A stretch of DNA of 64,000 nucleotides from Pseudomonas caspiana (GCF_002158995.1 NZ_LOHF01000008.1:31593-95592), one strand, 5' to 3'; positions 17,701-29,830 are shown, numbered from the stretch's first letter. Made by a program: numbers and translations. Notes: generated by a model from the sequence alone, not told the origin.

Positions 17701-18250
17701 GGACGCGCAGAATGCTGACCTGGTTGAAGCTCTGGAAACCCTCGAAAACGTCATCCGCAAGATCGACAAGGAGACGCGAAATCGCTTCAAAGAGACCTTC
17801 GATCAGATAAATAGTGGAATTCAGGCACTTTTTCCAAAAGTTTTCGGTGGTGGCTCAGCTTATTTGGAACTGACGGGCGAAGATTTACTCGATACAGGGG
17901 TAACAATCATGGCGCGCCCGCCGGGCAAGAAAAACAGCACGATCCATTTGCTGTCCGGTGGCGAGAAAGCCTTGACTGCGTTGGCGTTGGTTTTCGCCAT
18001 TTTCAAGCTCAATCCTGCACCGTTCTGCATGCTCGACGAAGTGGATGCACCGCTGGACGATGCCAACGTTGGACGCTACGCGCGACTGGTCAAGGAGATG
18101 TCGCAGACTGTGCAATTCATTTACATCACCCACAACAAGATCGCCATGGAAATGGCCGATCAATTGATGGGTGTCACCATGCATGAACCGGGTTGTTCGC
18201 GACTTGTGGCAGTGGATGTGGAGGAAGCAATGGCGCTGGTCGACGCCTAG
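14762..18250 (+). CDS. smc: Chromosome segregation ATPase SMC
   Basis: A 1162-residue condensin core protein that dimerises and compacts the chromosome. The N-terminal head carries the Walker A motif GPNGCGKSNI near residue 32. Two very long coiled coils (about residues 170-500 and 660-990) flank a hinge around residues 505-650, where ELAVETVLGADLQAVLV and RDGYWVGPHFLR occur. The C-terminal head has the signature LSGGEKALTALAL, Walker B FCMLDEVDAPLDD and ITHNKIAMEMAD. Size is normal for gamma-proteobacterial SMC. It follows the GntR gene by four bases, and zipA and ligA come after. Confidence 0.97.
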   Translation: MRLKCIKLAGFKSFVDPTTVNFPSNMAAVVGPNGCGKSNIIDAVRWVMGESSAKNLRGESMTDVIFNGSTSRKPVSQASIELVFDNSDGTLVGEYAAYAEISIRRKVTRDSQNTYYLNGTKCRRRDITDIFLGTGLGPRSYSIIEQGMISKLIEAKPEDLRNFIEEAAGISKYKERRRETENRIRRTHENLARLTDLREELERQLERLHRQAQAAEKYQEYKAEERQLKAQLSALRWQALNEQVSQREAVIGNQEVGFEALVAEQRNADASIERLRDGHHDLSERFNLVQGRFYSVGGDIARVEQSIQHGQQRLRQLQDDLREAERARQETESHLGHDRTLLATLGEELEMLEPEQEMTSAAAEESAASLEDAESAMHGWQEKWDSFNLQSAEPRRQAEVQQSRIQQLEQSLERLAERQRRLGEELQLLKADPEDAAILQLDEDLATREMSLEELHIGEEQAVERLEHLRNELQQASQAQQQAQGELQRLNGRLASLEALQQAALDPDTGTAEWLRDHDLAEQPRLAEGLRVEPGWELAVETVLGADLQAVLVDDFSGLDLAGFQQGDLRLVSASAEAARIPGSLLDKVDSDMDLASWLGQVRPVETLDEALAQRSQLAAGHSLISRDGYWVGPHFLRVRRASEAQSGVLARGQELQRLGQEREEREATLASLEERLLMLREQQSNQEEAREELRRRVQDETRQQSELRAQLSAARVKVEQLTLRRTRLDEELAELGEQRAIEHEQLGESRLQLQDALDTMALDTEQRELLQAQRDSLREQLDRVRQEARQHKDHAHQLAVRLGSLRAQHDSTRQALERLEMQSERLSEKREQLNLNLEEGEAPLEELRLKLEELLERRMAVDDEMRTAKNALEDADRELRDAEKRRTQAEQQSQLLRGQLEQQRMEWQSLTVRRTTLQDQLLEDGYDLHGVLATLTAEANEKEAEEELERIAGRIQRLGAINLAAIDEYQQQSERKRYLDAQNADLVEALETLENVIRKIDKETRNRFKETFDQINSGIQALFPKVFGGGSAYLELTGEDLLDTGVTIMARPPGKKNSTIHLLSGGEKALTALALVFAIFKLNPAPFCMLDEVDAPLDDANVGRYARLVKEMSQTVQFIYITHNKIAMEMADQLMGVTMHEPGCSRLVAVDVEEAMALVDA

Positions 18251-18500
18251 CAAGGCTTGTTCCGCGCGATAGAAATGGCCGGTTATTGGCCTTGCGTGAA
18301 CAACTCTGTGCGGTAGATATCGCTTTGCGCACCAACCAGATGTAACAGACGGTGTAAAGTTACCTTTGGTCGTGCTAGTTTAATGTCCACTTTTTCTTTT
18401 CGCGTGGGCAAATTGCCAGTCAGAACAGAGACTTGGCACCACGTTTTAAAGGGGTTTAGGCCCTTATTTCAAGCATTCTTCACTAGAGGCACTGGATTAC

Positions 18501-19340
18501 ATGGAAATCGGTCTGCGCGAGTGGCTGATCGTCATCGGCATAATTGTCATTGCCGGTATTCTTTTTGATGGCTGGCGCCGTATGCGCGGCAGCAAGGGGA
18601 AATTGAAATTCAGGCTGGACCGCAGCTTCTCGAACCTGCCGGACGACGATGACACGTCCTCCGCCGAGTTGCTGGGCCCACCGCGAGTGCTCGACACGCA
18701 TAAAGAGCCGCAGCTCGACGAGGAAGACTTGCCCTCGATGAGCGCGACGCCGCGTCAGAGCAAGCGCAACAACAAGCGCAAAGATGAGCCGCAACAAGGC
18801 GATCTGAATCTGGATATGGACAGCCCTAGCCTGTTCACCGGGCGTGACGATGATTTCCCGGACGACAAGCCTGCTCAGCGCATTACCGAAGATAAGGACC
18901 TGGCGCCGGTCGAAGAGGTGCTGGTCATCAGCGTTATTTGCCGTGACGAAAGTGGCTTCAAGGGGCCGGCACTGCTGCAAAACATTCTGGAAAGCGGTCT
19001 GCGTTTCGGTGAAATGGATATTTTCCATCGCCATGAAAGCATGGCCGGCAACGGCGAAGTGCTGTTCTCCATGGCCAACGCGGTCAAGCCAGGCGTTTTT
19101 GATCTGGATGACATCGATCACTTCAGCACCCGTGCCGTGAGTTTCTTCCTCGGCTTGCCGGGTCCGCGTCATCCGAAACAGGCTTTTGATGTGATGGTCG
19201 CCGCTGCTCGCAAGCTGGCTCATGAGCTTAACGGCGAACTCAAGGATGATCAGCGCAGCGTCATGACCGCGCAGACCATCGAGCACTACCGTCAGCGCAT
19301 CGTCGAATTCGAACGCCGCGCCTTGACTCAGCGTCGTTGA
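18501..19340 (+). CDS. zipA: Cell division protein ZipA
   Basis: A 279-residue division protein that anchors FtsZ to the inner membrane. The N-terminus [21 protein letters not shown] is a single membrane segment (residues 5-25). A charged linker rich in D, E, K and Q covers residues 30-135. The C-terminal FtsZ-binding domain starts at [12 protein letters not shown], with [13 protein letters not shown] and [22 protein letters not shown]. The gene order smc-zipA-ligA is standard in Pseudomonas. About 250 bases separate smc and zipA, enough for a separate promoter. Confidence 0.95.
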   Translation: MEIGLREWLIVIGIIVIAGILFDGWRRMRGSKGKLKFRLDRSFSNLPDDDDTSSAELLGPPRVLDTHKEPQLDEEDLPSMSATPRQSKRNNKRKDEPQQGDLNLDMDSPSLFTGRDDDFPDDKPAQRITEDKDLAPVEEVLVISVICRDESGFKGPALLQNILESGLRFGEMDIFHRHESMAGNGEVLFSMANAVKPGVFDLDDIDHFSTRAVSFFLGLPGPRHPKQAFDVMVAAARKLAHELNGELKDDQRSVMTAQTIEHYRQRIVEFERRALTQRR

Positions 19341-19356
19341 AGCCAAACCTGTAACT

Positions 19357-19437
19357 GTAGGAGCGCGCTTGCCCGCGATGGCGGTTTTCAGGCAACGAAG
19401 GTCCTTCGGCCCTTATCGCGGGCAAGCGCGCTCCTAC
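19357..19437. repeat. Palindromic intergenic repeat
   Basis: A near-perfect long hairpin: GTAGGAGCGCGCTTGCCCGC and its complement ending GCGCGCTCCTAC, with a short inner palindrome around GAAGGTCCTTCGG. It lies between zipA and ligA. Confidence 0.88.
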
Positions 19438-19494
19438 GGTCGAACCAACAGAGCACCAACATCGGAGCAGCCTAGGCTGCTCTTTTGCTTTTGA

Positions 19495-21867
<2,373 letters not shown>

Positions 21868-21976
21868 ATGGCCATGTGCTGAGCATGTTCCCACAAAGCT
21901 CACGTCACGCATCAAGTCCACGGAACGACGGCAACCGGCGGTGATCTAGTGCTTGCTGGCCCACCAGGAGATCGCC

Positions 21977-23143
21977 ATGTACCGGTTTTTCGAACAACTC
22001 AGTTCCCGCATTGCCGCACCGTTCATTGGCGAGACCCGGCGTAATAGCAAGGTTTGGCAGTGCCGGTGTGGCCAGTCAGTATTTTTCCCGAATACCCAGT
22101 GCCTGGCCTGTTCGGCAGGACTCGGCTATTTGCCGGAGCAGGGGCGAGTTGCGGCTCTTGAGCCTGGTCCCGATCAAGACACCTGGCGCTTGAGCGACGA
22201 GCCCGGAGCCGGGCTTTATCGACGCTGCGCCAACCTCGATACGCCGGCTGCCTGCAACTGGCTATTTCCCGCCAATGACAGCGGTGAATTTTGTATCGCG
22301 TGTAGCCTCAATCGCACCATTCCCGACTTGTCGATTCCGGAAAACGGTGAGCGCTGGTGCAAGGTGGAAACGGCCAAGCGTCGGCTGGTTGCGCAGTTGA
22401 TCTCCCTGGGCCTGAAAGTTATTCCTAAAACCCAGGACGAAGAGCGCGGGCTGGCTTTTGAGTTTTTGGGCGTTGATCTGGAAGGCAAGGCGCCCACCAC
22501 GGGCCACGCCAACGGCTTGATTACCCTGGATATCAAAGAGGCGGACGACGCCCATCGCGAGAAAATTCGTGTGCAGATGCACGAACCGTATCGAACACTG
22601 CTCGGGCATTTCCGGCATGAAGTGGGGCACTACTATTGGGATCGTTTGATTGCCAATACCTGGTGGCAGGATGGGTTTCGTAACCTGTTCGGTGATGAGC
22701 GCGCCAGTTACGCCGATGCTCTGGACCATCATTATCAGAACGGCGCGCCGAGCGACTGGCAGCAGAACTTCGTCAGTGCCTACGCGACCATGCACCCTTG
22801 GGAGGACTGGGCAGAGACCTGGGCGCATTACCTGCACATGATGGACGCGGTCGATACTGCATTGGGTTTCGGCATGAGTGCCCGGGACATGGACCTAGAT
22901 TATCAGCCGTTCCCGCTGGAGACCCTCTACGATCCGCAGCATCCCGGTGGGCCTGCGTTCCTGTCATTCGTCAACGCATGGATCGAGTTGGCCGGCATGC
23001 TCAACGAGCTGTCGCGCAGCATGGGGCAGCCGGACTTTTACCCGTTTGTCCTGCCACCTGCAGTGATCACCAAGCTGCACTTCATTCACCTGGTGATTCA
23101 GGACGCAGGCGGCAAGGCGGATGAGGTGTTGCAAGCGCAGTAG
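21977..23143 (+). CDS. Zinc-ribbon plus putative zinc metallopeptidase
   Basis: A 388-residue cytoplasmic protein with no signal peptide. Residues 27-50 form a zinc ribbon, WQCRCGQ..NTQCLACS. The main part contains a HExxH-like motif, FRHEVGHYYWD near residue 215, with a likely third ligand in the WAETWAHYLH stretch near 280, typical of the putative zinc-binding peptidase family (DUF2248 type) found in many proteobacteria. Substrates are not known to me. ATG 21977 follows AGGAGATCGCC and gives MYRFFEQLSSR; the eight extra upstream residues were discarded. It stands alone after ligA. Confidence 0.75.
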   Translation: MYRFFEQLSSRIAAPFIGETRRNSKVWQCRCGQSVFFPNTQCLACSAGLGYLPEQGRVAALEPGPDQDTWRLSDEPGAGLYRRCANLDTPAACNWLFPANDSGEFCIACSLNRTIPDLSIPENGERWCKVETAKRRLVAQLISLGLKVIPKTQDEERGLAFEFLGVDLEGKAPTTGHANGLITLDIKEADDAHREKIRVQMHEPYRTLLGHFRHEVGHYYWDRLIANTWWQDGFRNLFGDERASYADALDHHYQNGAPSDWQQNFVSAYATMHPWEDWAETWAHYLHMMDAVDTALGFGMSARDMDLDYQPFPLETLYDPQHPGGPAFLSFVNAWIELAGMLNELSRSMGQPDFYPFVLPPAVITKLHFIHLVIQDAGGKADEVLQAQ

Positions 23144-23182
23144 AGAGTTAGTCCTGCACTTGTCGCCGGCCGGATTCTGACC

Positions 23183-23272
23183 TGTAGGAGCGCACGAGCA
23201 CCGCGAGGCCGCGATGGCGGCGTATCAGACTGAACGCCATCGCTGCCTCGCGGTGCTCGTGAGCTCTTACAG
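23183..23272. repeat. Palindromic intergenic repeat
   Basis: The arms CTGTAGGAGCGCACGAGCAC followed by CGCGAGGC and the complement CTCGCGGTGCTCGTGAGCTC pair along nearly the whole element. It separates convergent genes and could end both transcripts. Confidence 0.85.
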
Positions 23273-23330
23273 AATGCATTGCAATTGGGCGATGAATGTT
23301 TTGGATTGATAGCCCCCGATTTCTCTAGGC

Positions 23331-24335
23331 CTAAACCTTCAACACCAACTTCCCGAAATTCTCACCGTTGAACAGCTTCTGCAGGGTTTCCGGGAAAGTC
23401 TCCAGCCCGTCGACAATATCTTCCCTGCTCTTGAGCTTGCCCTGAGCCATCCAGCCCGCCATCTCCTGTCCGGCAGCGGCAAACTTGCTGGCGTAGTCCA
23501 TGACTACAAAACCTTCCATTCGGGCGCGATTGACCAGCAGCGACAGGTAATTGCTCGGTCCTTTGACGGGCGATGTGTTGTTGTACTGGCTGATCGCACC
23601 GCAGATCACAACTCGGGCTTTGGGTGCCAGACGGCTGAGTACGGCGTCGAGAATGTCCCCGCCAACGTTGTCGAAGTAGACATTCACCCCATTGGGGCAT
23701 TCGCGCTTCAGACCTGCCAGTACATCTTCGCTTTTGTAATCGATAACGCCATCGAACCCCAGTTCATTGATAAGCGACTCGCACTTCTGCTTGCCGCCAG
23801 CGATGCCGATCACGCGGCAGCCTTTAAGCTTGGCAATCTGACCGGCCACGCTACCCACTGCACCCGCCGCGCCGGAAATCACCACGGTATCGCCACTTTG
23901 CGGCGCGCCGACATCCAGCAGGGCAAAGTAGGCCGTCATACCGGTCATGCCCAGTGCGGAAAGGTAGCGGGGCAGTGGTGCTAGTTTCGGATCGATCTTG
24001 TAGAAGCCTTTAGGCTCACCCAGAAAGTAATCCTGAACGCCCAGCGCGCCTTGCACAAAATCCCCCTCTGCGAACTGATCACTCTGCGAGGCGATGACCT
24101 CGCCAACGCCCAGTGCGCGCATCACCTCGCCCAGACTGACCGGAGCGATGTATGACTTGCCCTCGTTCATCCAGCCGCGCATGGCCGGGTCCAGCGACAA
24201 GTAATGGTTTTTGACCAGAATCTGCCCACTTGCCAGCTCGCCGACCGGCACTTCCTGATAAGTGAAGTCCTCGCGACTGGCCTGGCCGACCGGGCGCTTG
24301 GCGAGCAGGAATTGGCGGTTGGTCTGGGTGCTCAT
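23331..24335 (-). CDS. NADP-dependent zinc-free MDR oxidoreductase (CurA-like)
   Basis: A 334-residue medium-chain dehydrogenase/reductase. The Rossmann fold is marked by VVISGAAGAVGSVAGQIAKLKGC split around residue 155, and the N-terminal block LVKNHYLSLDPAMRGW is characteristic of the leukotriene B4 dehydrogenase / curcumin reductase branch, which reduces alkenal or enone double bonds with NADPH. The cysteine and histidine zinc ligands of alcohol dehydrogenases are absent. No operon partner: the next gene is divergent 219 bases away. The natural substrate cannot be read from sequence. Confidence 0.85.
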   Translation of the reverse strand: MSTQTNRQFLLAKRPVGQASREDFTYQEVPVGELASGQILVKNHYLSLDPAMRGWMNEGKSYIAPVSLGEVMRALGVGEVIASQSDQFAEGDFVQGALGVQDYFLGEPKGFYKIDPKLAPLPRYLSALGMTGMTAYFALLDVGAPQSGDTVVISGAAGAVGSVAGQIAKLKGCRVIGIAGGKQKCESLINELGFDGVIDYKSEDVLAGLKRECPNGVNVYFDNVGGDILDAVLSRLAPKARVVICGAISQYNNTSPVKGPSNYLSLLVNRARMEGFVVMDYASKFAAAGQEMAGWMAQGKLKSREDIVDGLETFPETLQKLFNGENFGKLVLKV

Positions 24336-24554
24336 GGCAGTTCCTCAAAGATAGACAAAGGTTGATTGAAGTCGCTGAGGCAAAGCCAGGCAAGTGAAGA
24401 TCACTCTGCGAATGCGCTGCGATCCAGTTGAATGATGAATAGGCGTGTACCCGCTGGCGATAAGCTTTTAAATCAAGGGTAATATTTATCCATGTAGATC
24501 GTCAGCCGAGACTAATCTACATTGGCTCCCTTACCTGAAGCCTGAGTTACCCGA

Positions 24555-25487
24555 ATGTCGCCTACCTGCTTGCCAACCCTTCGCCCCAACGTACTGCGCC
24601 CTGGAGACGCTGTAGCTCTGGTTTCACCTGCTGGCCCGGTGGCGGCGGCGAAGGTCGAGAGCGCGGCAGAAGTTCTGAAGAGCTGGGGCCTGAAGCCCCG
24701 TATTTACCCTCACGCGCTGGATACTCACTCTTTCTATGCGGGCACTGATGAGCATCGACTTGCCGACTTCAATGCCGCACTGGCCGATCCGGAAATCCGC
24801 GCACTCTTCTGCAATCGTGGCGGTTATGGCGCACAACGGATTGTTCAGCATCTGGACTTCGATGCGGTAAGGCGTGATCCGAAGCTCGTGATTGGTTTTT
24901 CTGATATCACTGCATTTCACGGAGCGCTCTGGGAACATGCGCGACTGGCAACCATTCACGGGCCTGTCGCCAGTCAGCTTGAGCGGGGTGGCGTGTTCGT
25001 CAGCGGTCTGCGGCACGTGACCATGAGCACCGAACCGGTTGTGGTGTCAGCAGATCCAGCGGAGCGCACTTTCGATGTGCGTACTCGCGGCACTGCTCAA
25101 GGCATATTGCTGGGCGGTAACCTGAGCATACTCAGCAGCAGTGTGGGCACTGGCTACATCCCTGACCTGAACGGCGCCATTCTGCTGATCGAGGATGTGG
25201 GTGAGGCAGCTTATCGAGTCGACCGTCTGCTGACCCAACTCCTCAACAGTGGTGCGCTGAATGGGCTGGCGGGCATTGCGGTTGGGCAGTTCAGTGAACC
25301 CAAAGGCGCAACCGGAGCGATCACCCATTCAAGCGTATTGATGGAGCGACTGGGGGACTTGGGTATTCCTGTCCTGGGCGGTCTGTCCATCGGCCATGAC
25401 GCCGTCAACTACGCGGTGCCTCTGGGCATAGAGGCCACGCTGGATGCTGATGCCGGAACCTTGCTGGTTGGTGCTGCGACACGCTGA
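24555..25487 (+). CDS. LD-carboxypeptidase family protein (S66)
   Basis: A 310-residue serine peptidase-like enzyme. The family start LRPGDAVALVSPAGPV is present, the nucleophilic serine is in VIGFSDITAFH near residue 115, and later LIEDVGEAAYRVDRLL and GHDAVNYAVPLG provide the glutamate and histidine of the Ser-Glu-His triad. S66 members trim the terminal D-alanine from cytoplasmic murein tetrapeptides (LdcA) or hydrolyse microcin C-type conjugates (MccF). Recycling of cell wall is the more likely role; the two are not separated here. Confidence 0.85.
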   Translation: MSPTCLPTLRPNVLRPGDAVALVSPAGPVAAAKVESAAEVLKSWGLKPRIYPHALDTHSFYAGTDEHRLADFNAALADPEIRALFCNRGGYGAQRIVQHLDFDAVRRDPKLVIGFSDITAFHGALWEHARLATIHGPVASQLERGGVFVSGLRHVTMSTEPVVVSADPAERTFDVRTRGTAQGILLGGNLSILSSSVGTGYIPDLNGAILLIEDVGEAAYRVDRLLTQLLNSGALNGLAGIAVGQFSEPKGATGAITHSSVLMERLGDLGIPVLGGLSIGHDAVNYAVPLGIEATLDADAGTLLVGAATR

Positions 25488-25769
25488 CGCCAATCTGCAC
25501 GTAATCAGCGCTCCACTCTGGGTAATTGCTCCGAATCGGGCGTTCGCATGTGGCTGTTCGTAAGTTTTTCAGCGCTTCCATCCTGAAAATCCGGAGCTTT
25601 TAGCTGACCCTTGATCTGGTTTAACCCCCGGAACAGTCTGAAAACGACTTCGGCATAGCTAATCGCCATTATCTCGACGTCAAACTCTTGTGCATCCCCA
25701 GATCCATTGCGAATCTGCACGATTATTGAATGGTGCGATTCAAAGGCCTCAGTCGAAAGGCGGGTCGCT

Positions 25770-27767
25770 ATGAGTCATCGAACGGGGATGAGCGCTATGA
25801 TTTCGGCCGTGCAAGCTCGAGTTGCCAATCTTGGTGTGGCCAAAAAACTTGGCGTGGGTTTCACGCTGGTTTTGCTGCTGACCGCTCTGGTGGCGGCGAT
25901 CGGCGTCTGGTCGTTGAAAAATATCAGCGTTCATTTCGACGGACTGAAACAGATGTCATCCCTCAACAGCGGGCTGCTCAAGGTTCGGTTGCTGGAACAG
26001 GAATACGCACTGCGCAGTGACCCCAAGATCGTTGAGCAACTGCATGCAGGCATTGACGAGTTGAATGCACTGGCTGAACAGCTGAAGTCCCAGTCCCCGG
26101 CCAGCGAGTCCAGAATGGCTGAGGTCCAGCAAACGCTGGGCGCTTACCGCACGTCTTTCGATCAGTTCGTTGATATCAGCCAAAGCAAGGACCTTGCTCT
26201 GGAAATGGCCAGTTGGTCGGTTTCCAGTGTTGCCAACAACCTGGATGTTCTGCAGGCCGGGTTGGCAGATGACGGTACTTATTGGCTCAAGGATTCAAAG
26301 GGTGAGCAGGGCGCTGAGTTCATTGAGCAGGCCAATCAGGTCAGCCAGGTTTCCAGGCTGATGATGCAGGCCATGGACGAGGCGCGAGTGCGTCTCGACA
26401 AGAGCCGAAAGACGGGTTCGGGTGATGAGGTCAAGACTGGCAAAATCCAGCAGGCAGATGAGGCAAAGACGCTGGCCGAAGAGCTCAAAGGCGTTGTCAA
26501 GGATGAGGGCTATCTAACGGTGCTGGGTGAGGTCAGCACGCATATTGGCAACTTCAACGACAAATTGAGCGAATACACCGATTTGCTCGCCAGTGAGGCT
26601 CAGGTATCGCAGCAATTGGCAGCTAATGCCAGACAGGTCGTCGAGCAGGTGAAGCAGGCTTATGCCGCTGAAGATCAGTCAATGCAGGCGCAGCTCACCA
26701 CGAACACGTTGCAGATCATCGGGTCATCCGTGGTGGCCTTGCTGGTGGGCGTGATTGCTTCGCTGCTGATCACTCGCTTGATCGTCCGGCCGCTCCGCAG
26801 CGTTATTGCTGTTGCGCAACGCATCGCGGCGGGCGATCTGAGTGGCAGTATCGAGGTGCGTCGCAGTGATGAGATCGGCCAATTGATGCTGTCCATGCAG
26901 CAAATGGGGGCAGGCCTGAGCGGCATAGTCAGTGGTCTGCAAGCGGGTATCGATCAGTTGGCCAGCTCCGCGCATTCACTTTCGGCTGTGACCGAGCAGA
27001 CCAACCGTGAAGTCAGTCATCAGCAGGAAGAGACCGAGCAGGTCGCGACGGCGATGAACCAGATGACGGCAACCGTACATGACGTCGCCCGCAATGCGGA
27101 AGAGGCGGCACTTGCTGCTCAGAGCGCGGATGACAAGGTCGACAGCGGCCAGACAGTGGTGCGCCAGAGCCTTCAGCGGATTGAGCAACTGGCGAGCTCT
27201 TCGGCGTCGGCAAGCGACAGCATCGAAAACCTCAGTGCCGAGATCCAGAACATTGGCACCGTGCTGGGTGTGATTAAAAGCGTGGCCGAACAGACCAACC
27301 TTTTGGCTCTCAACGCCGCCATCGAGGCGGCGCGTGCAGGTGAACAGGGCAGGGGCTTTGCGGTGGTGGCCGATGAGGTCCGGGCATTGGCCAAACGCAC
27401 TCAGCAGTCCACCGAAGAAATCGAACGTCTCATCAGTAGTCTTCGCACCGGTGCGTCGGCTTCGGTGGCGCAGATTCAGAGCAGCGGTGAGCTGGTCAAA
27501 CTTGCAGTCAGCGATGTGCTGCAAACAGAAAGCGCACTGGGCAGCATTGCTGCGGCGGTTTCGATTATCCAGCAGATGAACCAGCAAATCGCCGCAGCGG
27601 CAGAACAGCAGACTTCAGTGGCTGAAGAGATCAACCGCAGCGTCACCAATATTCGCGCCAGCGCCGACCAGTCGGCCGTGGCCATGCGTGGCAATGCGGC
27701 GTCGAGCACCGAGCTGGCATTACTTGGGACCGAGCTGAAAGGGATGGTCGGACATTTCAGGTTGTAG
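25770..27767 (+). CDS. Methyl-accepting chemotaxis protein with large helical sensor domain
   Basis: A 665-residue chemoreceptor. Transmembrane segment one covers residues 29-49 and segment two about 313-338. The periplasmic part between them is about 260 residues of mostly helix, the size of an HBM (helical bimodular) sensor, whose characterised members bind organic acids; the ligand here is unknown. A HAMP domain follows ([20 protein letters not shown]), then the signalling domain with the conserved tip [20 protein letters not shown] near residue 506. The C-terminus, GMVGHFRL, lacks a CheR pentapeptide. ATG 25770 was chosen; ATG 25788 is possible. Confidence 0.88.
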   Translation: MSHRTGMSAMISAVQARVANLGVAKKLGVGFTLVLLLTALVAAIGVWSLKNISVHFDGLKQMSSLNSGLLKVRLLEQEYALRSDPKIVEQLHAGIDELNALAEQLKSQSPASESRMAEVQQTLGAYRTSFDQFVDISQSKDLALEMASWSVSSVANNLDVLQAGLADDGTYWLKDSKGEQGAEFIEQANQVSQVSRLMMQAMDEARVRLDKSRKTGSGDEVKTGKIQQADEAKTLAEELKGVVKDEGYLTVLGEVSTHIGNFNDKLSEYTDLLASEAQVSQQLAANARQVVEQVKQAYAAEDQSMQAQLTTNTLQIIGSSVVALLVGVIASLLITRLIVRPLRSVIAVAQRIAAGDLSGSIEVRRSDEIGQLMLSMQQMGAGLSGIVSGLQAGIDQLASSAHSLSAVTEQTNREVSHQQEETEQVATAMNQMTATVHDVARNAEEAALAAQSADDKVDSGQTVVRQSLQRIEQLASSSASASDSIENLSAEIQNIGTVLGVIKSVAEQTNLLALNAAIEAARAGEQGRGFAVVADEVRALAKRTQQSTEEIERLISSLRTGASASVAQIQSSGELVKLAVSDVLQTESALGSIAAAVSIIQQMNQQIAAAAEQQTSVAEEINRSVTNIRASADQSAVAMRGNAASSTELALLGTELKGMVGHFRL

Positions 27768-27790
27768 CGAAACACGAAATCTTTACTGGC

Positions 27791-27861
27791 CTGTAGGCGC
27801 TGTCGAAGGCTGCGAAGCACTTGGTTTGATACACCGCTATTGCAGCCTTCGGCAGCTACAG
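27791..27861. repeat. Palindromic intergenic repeat
   Basis: The arms CTGTAGGCGCTGTCGAAGGC followed by TGCGA, and CGCTATTGCAGCCTTCGGCAGCTACAG, pair with a loop of about 20 bases. Same family as 1227, 48297 and 51926. It lies between convergent genes. Confidence 0.8.
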
Positions 27862-27943
27862 GTCACTCGGTTTCTGCGCAGAAGAGTTAGACCCACAGAA
27901 TCATCTTTGAACCAGGTAGATGTATTGCTGAAACGATCTGCCT

Positions 27944-29137
27944 CTACCGACGCGACCTCCCGTTCAAAATCACCATCGTCACAACCCCCGCCACAATCCC
28001 CCAGAACGCCGAACCAATAGAAAGCAAGGTCAGGCCTGACGCGGTCACCATAAAGGTGATCAGGGCCGCCTCGCGCTCCTTGGGTTCATTCATGGCAACA
28101 GTCAGGCCATTGATGATCGAGCCGAACAACGCCAGAGCTGCGATCGACAGCACCAACTCCTTGGGGAACGCGCCGAACAATGCCGCCAGCGCCCCGCCAT
28201 AAATGGCTGCAACGGCGTAGAAAATCCCGCACCAGATGGCGGCTGTGTATCGTTTCTCCCGGTCTTCATGAGCGTGGGCGCTGGTGCAAATGGCTGCACT
28301 GATGGCGGCCAGATTGAGCCCGTGGGAACCGAACGGCGCAAGCAGTAATGAAGCAATGCCGGTGACTGAAATCAGCGGCGAGGCAGGCACGTGGTAACCA
28401 TCAGCGCGCAACACGGCGATACCCGGCATGTTCTGCGAGGTCATGGCCACTACAAAAAGCGGAATGCCGATACTCACGGTTGCTGCCAGGGAAAACTCTG
28501 GAGTCGTCCAGACCGGCATCGCGACTTCTAGGGTAAACCCGCTGAAATCCAGTAAGCCCAACCATCCTGAGAGCGCGGTGCCCACCAGCAGCGCACCCAA
28601 TACGGCGTAACGCGGTGATACCCGTTTGATCAGCAGGTAGGTAAAAAACATGCCCAGCACCAGGGAGGTACGGTGTTGGGCGGCGATAAAGATTTCGCTG
28701 CCGATCTTGAACAGGATGCCTGCCAGCAACGCCGCAGCCAGGGATGCGGGAAGCTTTTTTACCAGTCGATCAAAGCTGCCAGTCACGCCGCAAATGATGA
28801 CCAACACCGCACAGGTGATAAACGCGCCGATGGCCTCTGGATACGCCACGCCACCCAGGCTGGTGATCAGCAAGGCTGCACCGGGGGTCGACCAGGCCAC
28901 GGTGATGGGTGTCCGATAACGCAACGAAAGGCCGATGCTGCATATGGCCATACCCACGAACAATGCCCAGATCCACGAAGAAATCTGCGCACTGGTCAAT
29001 CCGGCTGCCTGACCCGCCTGGAACATCAGTACCAGCGAACTGGTACAGCCCGTCATCATGGCGATAAAACCAGCGACTATCGCGGCGGGGGAGGTGTCGG
29101 CCAATGGGCGTAGGCGGGCGGGGGGTGAAGCGTTCAT
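27944..29137 (-). CDS. benE: Benzoate/H+ symporter family transporter BenE
   Basis: A 397-residue inner membrane protein with about 12 hydrophobic segments. It shows BenE family features: AAIVAGFIAMMTGCTSSLVLMF at the start of the membrane domain, TPITVAWSTPGAALL near residue 80 and MTSQNMPGIAVLRADGY near residue 240. Family members import benzoate or related acids with protons; no ben or cat degradation gene is nearby, so the substrate is uncertain. ATG 29137 follows AAGGATGGATCG, a better start than the frame's first codon at 29161. Confidence 0.85.
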   Translation of the reverse strand: MNASPPARLRPLADTSPAAIVAGFIAMMTGCTSSLVLMFQAGQAAGLTSAQISSWIWALFVGMAICSIGLSLRYRTPITVAWSTPGAALLITSLGGVAYPEAIGAFITCAVLVIICGVTGSFDRLVKKLPASLAAALLAGILFKIGSEIFIAAQHRTSLVLGMFFTYLLIKRVSPRYAVLGALLVGTALSGWLGLLDFSGFTLEVAMPVWTTPEFSLAATVSIGIPLFVVAMTSQNMPGIAVLRADGYHVPASPLISVTGIASLLLAPFGSHGLNLAAISAAICTSAHAHEDREKRYTAAIWCGIFYAVAAIYGGALAALFGAFPKELVLSIAALALFGSIINGLTVAMNEPKEREAALITFMVTASGLTLLSIGSAFWGIVAGVVTMVILNGRSRR

Positions 29138-29252
29138 CGATCCATCCTTGAGCGTGTGCAACGGCAGGCTGCAAGCGTAAACGTAGTGGTATCAGAGTGT
29201 TGCGATACAGCGGTATTCGTAAACGTGAGTACAGTTACCAGGCAGTCTGACC

Positions 29253-29343
29253 CTGTAGGAACTCAAGAGCACCGCGAGGCAGCGATGGCGGTCTGTCTGA
29301 CACATCGCTATCGCTGGCCTCTTAACCTCGGTGAGTCCTACAG
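29253..29343. repeat. Palindromic intergenic repeat
   Basis: Runs from CTGTAGGAACTCAAGAGCACC to GGTGAGTCCTACAG, with inner arms GCGATGGCGGTCTGTC and GACACATCGCTATCGC. It is the complete form of the element cut at the left edge of the window. Confidence 0.82.
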
Positions 29344-29359
29344 GTCCAGTGCTGGATGT

Positions 29360-29830
29360 TCAATCATCCTCGCGAGAAACAGGCCTTGCGCTACCCTGCA
29401 AAGTCCTGCCCAGCGCTTCATTGACCTGCAGCCAGCCATCAACGGCATCGCGACCCGCTTCGGCAAAGACCCGTTGCAACAGCTTTACCTGTTCGCGGCG
29501 CAATGCCTGCTCAAACTTGACGCCTTCTTCCGTCAGCCCCAACAGACGTTTACGTTTGTCACTGTCCGGGGCGGTGCTGTGGACCAGGTCCATTGCGATC
29601 AACTGACGCAGAGGCGCGTTGAGTGCCTGCTTGCTCACACCCAGCACGCCGAGCAGCTCTTTCACGCTCAACTCCGGGTAGCGCGCGATGAAAAATACCA
29701 CGCGTTGGTGTACACGGCTGAAGCCTCGGCGGGCGAGCATCTCATCGGCTTTGGCTGTGAATGCCTGATAGCCGAAGAAGAAAGCTTCCATGGCTGCTTG
29801 TTGGGAGGCGGAATTTTTAAGGTCAAGCAT
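29360..29830 (-). CDS. MarR-family transcriptional regulator
   Basis: A 156-residue winged-helix repressor. The MarR core is visible: FSRVHQRVVFFIARYP, then the HTH LSVKELLGVLGVSKQALNAPL near residues 70-90, followed by the wing STAPDSDKRKRLLGLTEEG. It is divergent from an aminotransferase gene 82 bases away. Two identical-pattern inverted repeats GTCAA-N5-TTGAC at 29822-29836 and 29864-29878 flank or overlap its start codon, which suggests autorepression and control of the aminotransferase. The inducer is unknown. Confidence 0.88.
   Translation of the reverse strand: MLDLKNSASQQAAMEAFFFGYQAFTAKADEMLARRGFSRVHQRVVFFIARYPELSVKELLGVLGVSKQALNAPLRQLIAMDLVHSTAPDSDKRKRLLGLTEEGVKFEQALRREQVKLLQRVFAEAGRDAVDGWLQVNEALGRTLQGSARPVSREDD

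Noticed and set aside
25505..25720. 71-residue minus-strand frame between the LD-carboxypeptidase and the chemoreceptor
   Set aside because: No good ribosome site, mixed composition, no recognised pattern; likely chance in a promoter region.
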